From: Cellvibrio fontiphilus | GTDB taxonomy: Bacteria > Pseudomonadota > Gammaproteobacteria > Pseudomonadales > Cellvibrionaceae | NCBI RefSeq assembly: GCF_035317345.1 | Contig: NZ_JAYKTU010000007.1 | Strand: one strand, 5' to 3' | DNA: 64,000 nt | Shown here: in pieces, positions 42,326 through 50,925 of the stretch | How the letters are laid out: every line of letters begins with the position of its first letter | Position numbering within the stretch: the stretch's first letter is position 1 | Position numbers and translations under genes: made by a program | The notes under the pieces: generated by a model | The model's database searches: none | Told to the model about the DNA's origin: nothing | What the model saw: only the letters and a program-made list of their open reading frames with translations

Positions 42326-45121
42326 TTAATGTTTATCAACGCGCTTATCGAGTTGCTCGCGAATTTCCTGCTGCAATTTTTCACACAGCCCCGGGTCGCT
42401 TAATGGTTTGCCATCGTTGTCGGCGATGAAAAAAATATCTTCCACGCGTTCACCCAGGGTGGCAATTTTGGCGTTGAGTAATTGGATATCGTAATCCATA
42501 AAAATACGCCCAATACAGGCAAGTAAGCCTGGGCGATCTGGACTGATAACCTCCAGCACACTGCAGTTGCGAATGGTATCGGTGCTCATGGAGGTGCGGG
42601 TAGGTGAGGCAAAGTATTTGAGCCGGCGCGGTGTGCGACGGCCAATAACGTCACGATAGTTGTCTACCAAACTCAATTCTTCCAACAAAGCTTGTTGGAT
42701 TTTTTTAAGTAAAGTTTGATTGTTGCCCAAAGGCTCACCGTTTTCATTCAACACAAAAAAGGTGTCTATGGTGTAGCCGGATTTGGATGAATAAATCTTG
42801 GCGTCCTGAATGCTGAGGTTTAATAAGCTCAGTGCTGTTGCTGCAGCTACAAAGACATTTTTTTGATTTTTGCTGTACACAAAAATTTGGGTAGCACCGG
42901 CAAGTTCTTTGCTGGTAGTTTTTTTGATTAATATGAGCGGCTTGTCGTCGGTGCGTGCGGCAATGGCCTCGGTATGCCAAGCAATATCAACAAAGTTTTC
43001 GCGCAGGAAATAGTCTTCATCCATATCGCCCCAGAGCGCAATCACCTGTTCTTTGCTCAAGCCTTTGCGCGCTAGCTTCCTAATGGCAGCTTGTTGGGTT
43101 TCTTCAATCAACTCATGTTTATCGACCGTATTTTCCAAGCCGCGACGCAGAGCGCGACGGGTGTCCAGATACAGATTACGCATCAAGCTTGCGCGCCAGG
43201 TATTCCAGAGTTCTTTATTGGTACCGTTAATATCGGCTACGGTCAGACAATAGAGGTAATCCAAATGGAGTTGATCGCCCACAGTGAGTGCAAACTTATG
43301 AATAACTTCGGGGTCTGAAATATCCTGTTTTTGCGACACTTGGGACATCAGCAGGTGTTTTTCTACCAACCAGCAAATAAGGCGGGTTTCACGTGGAGAA
43401 ATTCCGTGGCGCACACAAAACTCTTCGGCATCTACTGCGCCTAAGGTGGAGTGATCACCACCGCGGCCCTTGCCTATATCGTGGTACAAACCAGCGATGT
43501 AGAGCAGCTCCAATTTGGGTAGGCGGTTCATGATAGTTGCCGCGACAGGAAATTCCTCTTTCGCCGAAGGCAGTAGAAAATTACACATGTTCTGCACCAC
43601 TTTTAGTGTGTGTGCATCAACCGTGTAGATGTGAAATAAATCATGCTGCATTTGGCCGGTTACTTGCCCAAACTCTGGCAAATATAAACCGAGGATGCCG
43701 TAGCGCGACATGCGTTTTAATTGTTCTACCAAACCTTCCGGGTGTTGTAGCAACTTAATAAATAATTGGGTGTTTTTGGGATTACTGCGAAAACTGTCGT
43801 CTATCAAATGGCGGCTTTCACGAATCCAGCGAATGGTAGATGCGCGCACTCCTTGAATTTGCGGATTTTGTGCCATGAGCACAAATATCTCCAGCAAGGC
43901 AGAGGGGTTCTCTTCAAATACGTATGTATGTGTTGCTTCAATATAATTGTCGCGCAGCTGAAAACGTTCGTTCAGCGAAACAACACTTTTGGTTTTACCT
44001 TTTTGCAGAATAGCTTCAGACAAAAACTGCAGCACTACATCATTTAATTCACGCAGTGCCAGCACAGTGCGATAGTACTTGTGCATGAATTGCTCAACAG
44101 CCAACCCTTCATGGCTATCACTGTAGCCAAAAAGTTTGGCAATTTCGCGCTGATAATCAAACAGCAACCGCTCTTCCGGGCGCTTGGCAATCATGTGCAG
44201 TGCGTAGCGCACGCGCCACAAATATTCTTCGCCGGAATTTAACAGCGAAAACTCCTCGTCAGTGAAAAACCCTTTACCTTCAAGTTGTTTGATAGTGCGC
44301 ACACCAAAATAGCGTTTGGTTACCCAATTAATGGTTTGGATATCACGCAGACCGCCGGGGGCATTTTTAATGTTGGGTTCCAGGTTGTATTCGGTGTCGT
44401 TGTATTTTTTGTGTCGATCCAATTGTTCCTGATATTTAGCGCTAAAAAATTCTTCAATCGACCAGATTTTCTCCGGAGCAGCTTCTTGCATCAAAGCATG
44501 ACGCAGGGACCCATCTCCCACCAGAGTGCGCGACTCCATAATGTTGGTAGCTACGGTAATATCGGTGCGCGCTATTTCAATAGTTTGTTTTACTGTGCGC
44601 ACACTGCTACCAATTTCCAAACCTATATCCCACAACAAGGTCAGGAATTTTTCGATGTTTTCTTTACAGGATTCAAATACATCGGGGTGATGCAGAATTA
44701 ATAAATCTATATCTGACCCCGGGTGCAGTTCACCGCGGCCATAACCGCCCACCGCTTCCAGGCTGATGCGTGCCGGCCAACGGAACTGGTGCCAGGCGTA
44801 GTGCAATACGCAATCAATAAACAGTGCGCGTTCATACACCAAACTGCGAATATCTTCGCCCTCAATAAAGCGGCGGTTGGCTTGCGTGCTGGCTGCATTT
44901 ATTGCGTCTTTGAATACCCCTATGATTGGCTTTTCTGCCAGCGCGCGGCGAAAACGGCTCTGGTCAAAAAAGAACAGGGGGCGTTCGAAATAAGGTACTT
45001 CATCCATCGTTAAGGGGTTGTGAGTTGTCGCAATCCCTGTGCCTGTTTCAGTGGAGCTGGCTGCAAGTGTTGATGCGGTAGGCTTATTAAAAACGCGTGC
45101 GATAAAGTCGGAGATGCTCAT
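42326..45121 (-). CDS. glnD: Bifunctional uridylyltransferase/uridylyl-removing enzyme (PII)
   Basis: GlnD senses glutamine and adds UMP to, or removes it from, PII proteins, setting nitrogen assimilation. The 931 residues hold a nucleotidyltransferase domain with GGYGRGELHPGSDIDLLIL (two catalytic Asp), an HD hydrolase domain with LYHDIGKGRGGDHS, and two C-terminal ACT domains that bind glutamine (the last beginning VLEVISPDRPGLLACI). It starts three bases after the map stop codon. The order map-glnD-dapC is the same in Pseudomonas. Confidence 0.97.
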   Translation of the reverse strand: MSISDFIARVFNKPTASTLAASSTETGTGIATTHNPLTMDEVPYFERPLFFFDQSRFRRALAEKPIIGVFKDAINAASTQANRRFIEGEDIRSLVYERALFIDCVLHYAWHQFRWPARISLEAVGGYGRGELHPGSDIDLLILHHPDVFESCKENIEKFLTLLWDIGLEIGSSVRTVKQTIEIARTDITVATNIMESRTLVGDGSLRHALMQEAAPEKIWSIEEFFSAKYQEQLDRHKKYNDTEYNLEPNIKNAPGGLRDIQTINWVTKRYFGVRTIKQLEGKGFFTDEEFSLLNSGEEYLWRVRYALHMIAKRPEERLLFDYQREIAKLFGYSDSHEGLAVEQFMHKYYRTVLALRELNDVVLQFLSEAILQKGKTKSVVSLNERFQLRDNYIEATHTYVFEENPSALLEIFVLMAQNPQIQGVRASTIRWIRESRHLIDDSFRSNPKNTQLFIKLLQHPEGLVEQLKRMSRYGILGLYLPEFGQVTGQMQHDLFHIYTVDAHTLKVVQNMCNFLLPSAKEEFPVAATIMNRLPKLELLYIAGLYHDIGKGRGGDHSTLGAVDAEEFCVRHGISPRETRLICWLVEKHLLMSQVSQKQDISDPEVIHKFALTVGDQLHLDYLYCLTVADINGTNKELWNTWRASLMRNLYLDTRRALRRGLENTVDKHELIEETQQAAIRKLARKGLSKEQVIALWGDMDEDYFLRENFVDIAWHTEAIAARTDDKPLILIKKTTSKELAGATQIFVYSKNQKNVFVAAATALSLLNLSIQDAKIYSSKSGYTIDTFFVLNENGEPLGNNQTLLKKIQQALLEELSLVDNYRDVIGRRTPRRLKYFASPTRTSMSTDTIRNCSVLEVISPDRPGLLACIGRIFMDYDIQLLNAKIATLGERVEDIFFIADNDGKPLSDPGLCEKLQQEIREQLDKRVDKH

Positions 45122-45124
45122 AAA

Positions 45125-45895
45125 TTAAAATACTTCGCCGGTGCGAGCAGTTAATACTTCCACGCCATCTGCAGTAACAACCATGGTATGTTCCCATTGA
45201 GCCGAGAGTCGCCCGTCTTTGGTCTCCACTGTCCAACCATCGCTTTTTAATTTGGTTTGGGGTTTCCCCGCATTGATCATGGGTTCGATGGTGAAACACA
45301 TGCCTTCTTTTAATTCCATGCCGGTGTTAGGGCGGCCGTAGTGCAGGATTTGCGGATCTTCGTGGAATACTTTGCCAATACCGTGACCACAGTATTCGCG
45401 CACAACGGAATAGTAATTGGCCTCGGCGTGCTGTTGAATTACATGGCCTATATCGCCCAAGCGGCAACCAGGTTTTACTAATTTGATAGCTTTGTACATG
45501 CACTCTTGAGTCACCTGCACCAAGCGTTCGGCGTGGGGTGCGGGGGTGCCAACAAAATACATGGCACTAGTATCGCCGTGATAGCCCTCATAGATCACCG
45601 TGACGTCGATGTTCACTATATCGCCCGCTTTGAGCACTTTTTTCTCTGAGGGAATACCGTGGCAAATCACTTGATTAACGGAAGTGCAAATGGATTTGGG
45701 GAAGCCGCGGTAACCAAGGCAGGCGGGAATCGCTTTTTGCACATTCACTATATGGTCATGGCAAATTTTATCGAGTTCGGCAGTAGTGACACCGGGTTGC
45801 ACATATTGGCCAATCATCTCCAATACTTCAGCGGCCATACGGCCGGCAATGCGCATTTTGGCGATTTCATCGGGGGTTTTGATAGTAACGGACAT
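45125..45895 (-). CDS. map: Methionine aminopeptidase, type I
   Basis: This enzyme removes the initiator methionine from new proteins. The 256-residue type I enzyme shows the metal-binding residues in NIDVTVIYEGYHGDTSAM, CGHGIGKVFHEDP and GMCFTIEPM. The ATG at 45895 gives MSVTIKTPDEIAKMR, the standard start; 19 upstream in-frame codons are not family-like. In many gammaproteobacteria map stands directly divergent from rpsB. Here uxuA lies between them. Confidence 0.96.
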   Translation of the reverse strand: MSVTIKTPDEIAKMRIAGRMAAEVLEMIGQYVQPGVTTAELDKICHDHIVNVQKAIPACLGYRGFPKSICTSVNQVICHGIPSEKKVLKAGDIVNIDVTVIYEGYHGDTSAMYFVGTPAPHAERLVQVTQECMYKAIKLVKPGCRLGDIGHVIQQHAEANYYSVVREYCGHGIGKVFHEDPQILHYGRPNTGMELKEGMCFTIEPMINAGKPQTKLKSDGWTVETKDGRLSAQWEHTMVVTADGVEVLTARTGEVF

Positions 45896-46057
45896 GAATT
45901 CAGGCAATCTCGATAGGTGAATAAAAAGATGCCGTATTCTAAACGATTCCATGCCGGTTTGACCAAAATCAATCCTTTATGGGGGCAATAGCCGAATCTG
46001 ATTTTTACATCAACTGGCTAGGGTGGTGAGAATGCTTGTTTGCACTGTATGAAAAGG

Positions 46058-46080
46058 GCGGATAGATTTGTTCTATCCGC
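46058..46080 (-). terminator. Probable terminator after uxuA (minus strand)
   Basis: GCGGATAGA (46058-46066) pairs perfectly with TCTATCCGC (46072-46080) over a 5-base loop. Read on the minus strand it is followed by CCTTTTC, so the T-run is short. Confidence 0.7.
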
Positions 46081-46098
46081 TTCAGCCAGGCGATGGCT

Positions 46099-47295
46099 CT
46101 AGTGCTGCGCAGAACGCGCGCGCAGGCTGGTGAGTGCATGAATTACCCCGCGCAATTCTGCAAGGCCTTTCATTCGACCTGCATAGGAATAGCCAGGGTT
46201 GATGCCAGGCTTGCCAATCTCATCGCCCATTAAATGGCCATGATCAGGGCGCATGGCAATAGGAGGCAGTTTGCTCCCAGTGTTTTTGCGGCGACTTTCT
46301 TCATCCAATAGAGCATCTATCAGGCCGACCATATCATTGTCGCCATCCAGATGATCCGACTCAAAAAAGGAGCCGTCGGCCTCGCGTTTGATATTGCGCA
46401 GATGCACAAAATAGATGCGCTCGCCGAACTCACGCGCCATGGCAACCAAATCATTATCGCAGCGAGCGCCGTAGGATCCAGCGCAGAGGGTCAAGCCGTT
46501 GGATGGGCTGGGTACGGCATTCAACAGTGCGCGTGCGTCATCCGCGGTGGAAACAACACGCGGCAAGCCAAAAAGTGAAAAGGGTGGGTCATCAGGGTGG
46601 ATACACATGCGTACCCCGACCTCTTCAGCGACCGGGATGATTTCGCGCAAGAACGCAAACAGGTTGGCACGCATGCCTTCGTCGCCCATTTGAATGAATT
46701 GCGCTATGGCGGCGCGAATGCCTTCGCGATCATAGGACCCTTCACCACCTGGCAATCCGGCAATGATATTTTTTTCAAGCAGGATCTTTTCTTCAGTGCT
46801 CATGGCGTCCAAGCGCGCCTTGGCCTTGGTGAGTACATCGGGCTGGTAATCCAGCTCTGCTCCCCGGCGTTTCAATATATAAACGTCATAAGCGGCAAAG
46901 TCGCTCATTTCAAAGCGGAGGGCCCGGGCGTTGTTGGGTAAGGTGTAATTCAGGTTGGTGCGTGTCCAGTCCACCACGGGCATAAAGTTATAACAAACAT
47001 CGTAAACGCCAGCCGCACCCACGTTGCGAATCGATTCTTTATAATTATCTATATAAAGCTGAAAGTTGCCAGTGCGGGTTTTAATGTCATTGTGAAGTGG
47101 GATGCTTTCAATTACAGACCATTCAAGCCCTTGATTTTCAACCATCTTTTTTCGTGTGAGCACATCTTCTATGGGCCAGACTGCGCCTGTTGGAATGTGG
47201 TGTAAGGATGTCACAATGCCGGTTGCGCCAGCTTGTGCAATGCTTTCCAGGCTGACGGTGTCTTTAGGGCCAAACCAGCGCCAGGTTTCTTTCAT
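46099..47295 (-). CDS. uxuA: Mannonate dehydratase
   Basis: UxuA dehydrates D-mannonate to 2-keto-3-deoxygluconate in glucuronate catabolism, for example from glucuronoxylan. The 398-residue TIM-barrel enzyme has the expected start MKETWRWFGPKDTVSL, GVRMCIHPDDPPFSLFGLPR with metal ligands, LCAGSYGARCDND, YFVHLRNIKRE and the late MRPDHGHLMGDE. No other hexuronate genes are nearby, so it appears as a single insertion into an otherwise core gene block. It probably has its own promoter in the region shared with rpsB. Confidence 0.95.
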   Translation of the reverse strand: MKETWRWFGPKDTVSLESIAQAGATGIVTSLHHIPTGAVWPIEDVLTRKKMVENQGLEWSVIESIPLHNDIKTRTGNFQLYIDNYKESIRNVGAAGVYDVCYNFMPVVDWTRTNLNYTLPNNARALRFEMSDFAAYDVYILKRRGAELDYQPDVLTKAKARLDAMSTEEKILLEKNIIAGLPGGEGSYDREGIRAAIAQFIQMGDEGMRANLFAFLREIIPVAEEVGVRMCIHPDDPPFSLFGLPRVVSTADDARALLNAVPSPSNGLTLCAGSYGARCDNDLVAMAREFGERIYFVHLRNIKREADGSFFESDHLDGDNDMVGLIDALLDEESRRKNTGSKLPPIAMRPDHGHLMGDEIGKPGINPGYSYAGRMKGLAELRGVIHALTSLRARSAQH

Positions 47296-47534
47296 GATGA
47301 TCTCGCTGTAAAAAACGGATGAATGATTGGCTTACTAGTATACAAGTAGTTATTGTTTTGGCTAGGGGTTATGCATGAAGGTGTCAGGCTGGAATATGTA
47401 ATTATTGGTTTATTCTGGCGGCTCTTTGTGCTATAAAGCGCGCCTCTTTTTGTTGGGTATAAAGCCTGCAGGAAGAAAAATCTGTTTTAAACCACTTAAT
47501 TTTCAAACGTCACATATATACCGACACGCAAAAC
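47296..47534. other. Divergent promoter region of uxuA and rpsB
   Basis: This stretch has no gene. It must carry the strong rpsB promoter and the uxuA promoter. GCGCGCCTC followed by TTTTTG near 47440-47455 is GC-rich, like a stringent-response discriminator, but I cannot assign exact boxes. Confidence 0.4.
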
Positions 47535-47607
47535 CTGGGTGCCCAATGCTCGTTCTTGTTTGCGATCATGATGGTTGGTTAGCGGGGTATATAGAGGCCT
47601 AACCCAG
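47535..47607 (+). promoter_or_regulatory. Structured rpsB mRNA leader (putative S2 autoregulation)
   Basis: CTGGGT (47535-47540) can pair with ACCCAG (47602-47607), enclosing about 60 bases. An alternative helix pairs GGTTAG (47577-47582) with CTAACC (47599-47604) and shares the same 3' bases, so the two compete. The structure ends just before the rpsB Shine-Dalgarno AGGA. rpsB leaders in gammaproteobacteria are known to be autoregulated by protein S2, which makes this a good candidate for the same control. Confidence 0.55.
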
Positions 47608-47620
47608 TAGGAATACTAAA

Positions 47621-48358
47621 ATGCCACAAGTAAGCATGCGCGATATGTTGTCCGCAGGTGTCCACTTCGGTCACCAAACCCGTTACTGGAACCCAAAGAT
47701 GGGTAAGTACATCTTCGGTGCGCGTAACAAGATTCATATTATTAACCTTGAGCACACTGTGCCTGCGTTCAACGAAGCTTTGGCTTTGGTTCAACAAATG
47801 GCCGCTCAAAAGAAAAAAATCCTGTTTGTTGGTACCAAGCGCGCCGCGCAAAAGACCATCAAAGAAGAAGCAATTCGCGCTGGTCAACCATTTGTTAGCC
47901 ATCGCTGGTTAGGCGGTATGCTCACCAACTACAAAACCATTCGTGCCTCCATCCGTCGCTTGCAAGATCTGACTACCCAGAGTGAAGATGGTACTTTTGC
48001 TAAGTTGACCAAGAAAGAAGCGCTGATGCGCAGTCGCGACATGGAAAAGCTCGAGCGTTCAATCGGTGGTATCAAGAATATCGCTGGTTTGCCTGATGCC
48101 ATGTTTGTTATCGACGTGGATCACGAGCGTATCGCTATTCAGGAGGCTAACAAGTTAGGTATTCCTGTTATCGGTATCGTTGATACCAATAGCAACCCTG
48201 AAGGTGTTGACTATGTAATCCCAGGTAATGATGACGCCATTCGTGCGATCAAGTTGTACGTAACTGCCATCGCAGATGCGTGCCTGGAAGGTTCCAAATC
48301 ATCTTCTTCTGTGCCAAACAAAGATGAATATGTGGCTGCCGAAGGTGCTGCAGAGTAA
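47621..48358 (+). CDS. rpsB: 30S ribosomal protein S2
   Basis: S2 is a late-assembling small-subunit protein at the back of the 30S, linked with S1 binding. The 245-residue protein starts MPQVSMRDMLSAGVHFGHQTRYWNPKM, the universal S2 signature, and contains AGLPDAMFVIDVDHERIA. AGGAA lies 8 bases before the ATG. It opens the rpsB to dnaE gene string and is followed by an attenuator hairpin before tsf. Confidence 0.98.
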   Translation: MPQVSMRDMLSAGVHFGHQTRYWNPKMGKYIFGARNKIHIINLEHTVPAFNEALALVQQMAAQKKKILFVGTKRAAQKTIKEEAIRAGQPFVSHRWLGGMLTNYKTIRASIRRLQDLTTQSEDGTFAKLTKKEALMRSRDMEKLERSIGGIKNIAGLPDAMFVIDVDHERIAIQEANKLGIPVIGIVDTNSNPEGVDYVIPGNDDAIRAIKLYVTAIADACLEGSKSSSSVPNKDEYVAAEGAAE

Positions 48359-48420
48359 TCGCGTAATCAAACGACCATAAAGCTTTGCTAGCTTGCTTGC
48401 GAGCGCAGAGCTGTCGAAAG

Positions 48421-48442
48421 AGGGGGCTAGGCCCCCTTTTTT
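48421..48442 (+). terminator. Attenuator hairpin between rpsB and tsf
   Basis: AGGGGGC (48421-48427) pairs with GCCCCCT (48431-48437) across TAG and is followed by six T in total. It looks like a strong terminator but lies within an operon. It probably lets only part of the transcripts continue into tsf, as in E. coli. Confidence 0.85.
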
Positions 48443-48479
48443 CAAATTTGAATTTGAACATCTTATAGAGGATACAACC

Positions 48480-49349
48480 ATGTCAGCTGTAACTCCTGCT
48501 TTGGTAAAAGAACTGCGCGACCGCACTGGTTTGGGCATGATGGAATGTAAAAAAGCCTTGGGTGAAGCCAATGGCGATATCGAACTGGCGATTGAAAACC
48601 TGCGTAAGGTTTCTGGCTTGAAGGCTGCCAAAAAAGAAGGTCGCACTGCTGCTGATGGCGTTGTTGCCGTTAAAGTTGCGCCGGACAATAGCTATGGTGT
48701 AGTGATCGAAGTTAACTCAGAAACTGACTTCGTAGCGCGCGATGCTGGCTTCCTGGCGTTTGTAAACTCCGTATTGGACAAAGCATTTGCTACCAAGCAA
48801 ACCGACGTTTCTGCGGTTATGGCTGGTGAGTTGGAGTCTGCTCGTGAAGCGCTGGTGCAGAAGATTGGTGAAAAAATTAGCGTTCGTCGCATCAGTCTGG
48901 TTGAAGGTGGTGTGGTAGGTGGTTACCTGCACTTGAATAACCGCATCGCGGTATTGGTTCAGTTAGAGGGTGGCAATGAAGAAACTGCTAAAGATGTTGC
49001 CATGCACGTAGCGGCAGTTAACCCGCAAGTGGTTAGCTCTGACCAAATGCCTGCAGACGTTGTTGAGAAAGAAAAAGAAATCATTCGTGCGCAGCCAGAT
49101 ATGGCCGGTAAGCCAGCAGAAATCGTTGAGAAGATGATTGTTGGTCGTATTAGCAAGTTCTTGAAAGAGGCCAGTTTGGTTGATCAGGCTTTTGTTAAAA
49201 ACCCCGAGCAAACTGTTGCCCAATTTGCTAAGGCGGCTGGTGCAACTGTTAAGAGCTTTGTGCGTCTGGAAGTGGGTGAGGGTATTGAAGTTGCGGTTGT
49301 GGACTTCGCGGCTGAAGTTGCTGCACAGGTTGCTGCTAGCAAGGCCTAA
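48480..49349 (+). CDS. tsf: Translation elongation factor Ts
   Basis: EF-Ts recharges EF-Tu with GTP. The 289-residue protein has the N-terminal UBA-like segment LVKELRDRTGLGMMECKKAL and the TDFVARD signature that contacts EF-Tu. The ATG at 48480 is standard; the frame is open 29 codons upstream through the attenuator, which is not coding. A terminator follows, so downstream pyrH probably has its own promoter. Confidence 0.98.
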   Translation: MSAVTPALVKELRDRTGLGMMECKKALGEANGDIELAIENLRKVSGLKAAKKEGRTAADGVVAVKVAPDNSYGVVIEVNSETDFVARDAGFLAFVNSVLDKAFATKQTDVSAVMAGELESAREALVQKIGEKISVRRISLVEGGVVGGYLHLNNRIAVLVQLEGGNEETAKDVAMHVAAVNPQVVSSDQMPADVVEKEKEIIRAQPDMAGKPAEIVEKMIVGRISKFLKEASLVDQAFVKNPEQTVAQFAKAAGATVKSFVRLEVGEGIEVAVVDFAAEVAAQVAASKA

Positions 49350-49381
49350 TTTATCGCCTGAATAGGGTGAGAGTTGGCACG

Positions 49382-49417
49382 AAAAAGAGGCCGGGTGGCA
49401 GCACCCGGCCTCTTTTT
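49382..49417 (+). terminator. Rho-independent terminator after tsf
   Basis: A 16-bp stem with core GAGGCCGGGTG/CACCCGGCCTC, loop GCAG, and a seven-T tail separates the rpsB-tsf unit from pyrH. Confidence 0.95.
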
Positions 49418-49497
49418 TTCTGTTACACTGCACCGATTTTTCGGCCCCTCGACAGGTGTGGGCATTTGCGGCTAACTCATTGTTTTGGAGAGCATTT

Positions 49498-50232
49498 ATG
49501 TCCGGCCCCAGAGATAAAAAGTACAAGCGTATTCTGTTGAAGCTCAGCGGTGAAGAGTTGATGGGTACAGAGGGATTCGGTATAGATCCCAAAGTGCTTG
49601 ACAAAATGGCCCTGGAAATTGGTCAGTTGGTGGGTATCGGGGTTCAAGTAGGCCTGGTGATAGGCGGAGGCAATTTATTTCGTGGTGCGGCACTGAGTGC
49701 GGCTGGCTTGGACCGTGTAACAGGCGACCATATGGGTATGTTGGCTACGGTTATGAACGCCCTTGCAATGCGCGATGCCCTTGAGCGCTCCAATATTTCT
49801 TCGCGTGTGATGTCTGCTATCCCTATGAGTGGAGTGGTAGAGCATTATGATCGCCGTCGCGCGGTACGTTTCCTTAACTCGGGCGAAGTTGTGATTTTTT
49901 CTGCCGGCACAGGTAACCCATTTTTTACCACTGATTCCGCCGCTTGCTTGCGCGGGATTGAAGTGGATGCAGATATAGTGCTCAAAGCCACCAAGGTAGA
50001 TGGAGTCTACTCTGCAGATCCGAAAAAAGACCCCACTGCTACCAAGTATGACCGTCTCTCTTACGATGAAGTACTCGATAAAAAATTAGGCGTAATGGAT
50101 TTGACGGCGATTTGTTTGTGTCGGGAGCATGACATGCCGGTGCGTGTGTTCCGTATGAACAAGGCGGGTGCGCTACTGAATATTGTGGTGGGGAGTAATG
50201 AAGGTACTTTGATTGAAGAGGATAAGTCATGA
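49498..50232 (+). CDS. pyrH: UMP kinase
   Basis: PyrH phosphorylates UMP to UDP in pyrimidine synthesis; bacterial UMP kinase is a hexamer of the amino-acid-kinase fold. The 244 residues include RILLKLSGEELMG, VGLVIGGGNLFRG, DHMGMLATVMNALA and the LKATKVDGVYSADPKKDP active-site segment. The ATG at 49498 has GGAG upstream. Its stop overlaps the frr start (ATGA), so the two are coupled. Confidence 0.97.
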   Translation: MSGPRDKKYKRILLKLSGEELMGTEGFGIDPKVLDKMALEIGQLVGIGVQVGLVIGGGNLFRGAALSAAGLDRVTGDHMGMLATVMNALAMRDALERSNISSRVMSAIPMSGVVEHYDRRRAVRFLNSGEVVIFSAGTGNPFFTTDSAACLRGIEVDADIVLKATKVDGVYSADPKKDPTATKYDRLSYDEVLDKKLGVMDLTAICLCREHDMPVRVFRMNKAGALLNIVVGSNEGTLIEEDKS

Positions 50233-50786
50233 TTAACGACATTAAGAAAGACGCCGAAGCGCGCATGAAAAAAGCGATTGAAGCACTGGGCAACAACTTC
50301 AACAAAATCCGTACCGGCCGTGCTCACCCAAGCCTGCTGGATGGCATCATGGTTGATTACTACGGTAGCCCTACGCCCCTGAGTCAAGTGGCCAATATTA
50401 ATATCGAAGATGCGCGCACACTGTCGGTCAGCCCTTGGGAGCGGAATCTGGTGCCGGCAATCGAAAAAGCTATTATGAAATCTGACTTGGGGTTGAATCC
50501 ATCAACCAATAACGGTCTGATCCGTATTCCTTTGCCCATGTTGACAGAAGAAACGCGCAAAAACTTTATCAAACAAGCGCGCGCTGAAGCAGAAAATGGC
50601 CGTGTTGCAGTGCGTAATGTGCGCCGCGATGTGTTGGGTGATATCAAAGCCTTGCTAAAAGATAAGGCAATTGGTGAGGATGATGAGCGTCGCGCACAGG
50701 ATGACATCCAAAAAATTACCGACAAATATATCGCTGAAGTAGATAAGGCGCTGTCGGCTAAAGAAGTTGATTTGATGGCAGTTTAA
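50229..50786 (+). CDS. frr: Ribosome recycling factor
   Basis: RRF, with EF-G, splits ribosomes from mRNA after termination. The 185-residue protein has the usual three-helix bundle and tRNA-like shape, with KIRTGRAHPSLLDGI and VSPWERNLVPAIEKAI near the domain hinge and RRDVLGDIKALLKD later. It overlaps pyrH by 4 bases. Confidence 0.97.
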   Translation: MINDIKKDAEARMKKAIEALGNNFNKIRTGRAHPSLLDGIMVDYYGSPTPLSQVANINIEDARTLSVSPWERNLVPAIEKAIMKSDLGLNPSTNNGLIRIPLPMLTEETRKNFIKQARAEAENGRVAVRNVRRDVLGDIKALLKDKAIGEDDERRAQDDIQKITDKYIAEVDKALSAKEVDLMAV

Positions 50787-50804
50787 TTCGCATCCTCTTA
50801 CTGG

Positions 50805-50827
50805 GCGCCTCCCAATAGTGGAGGTGC
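50805..50827 (+). other. Weak hairpin between frr and uppS
   Basis: GCGCCTCC (50805-50812) can pair with GGAGGTGC (50820-50827) with one wobble. No T-run follows, so it is more likely an mRNA processing or stability structure than a terminator. Confidence 0.3.
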
Positions 50828-50925
50828 TCCAGCTTCCTGCACCGAGACTCATAACTTTCATTAAAAAAACAAATAACAGGCGATCGGTGATAATCCGGTA
50901 TTGGCTTGTCGCTGGGAGACTACGC

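Noticed and set aside
49375..49390. TGGCAC before the tsf terminator, like a sigma-54 -24 box
   Set aside because: No GC at the required -12 position, and it lies directly at a terminator stem.
48963..49604. 213-codon frame antisense to tsf and the pyrH start
   Set aside because: It crosses the strong tsf terminator and the pyrH ribosome site, and is not protein-like.
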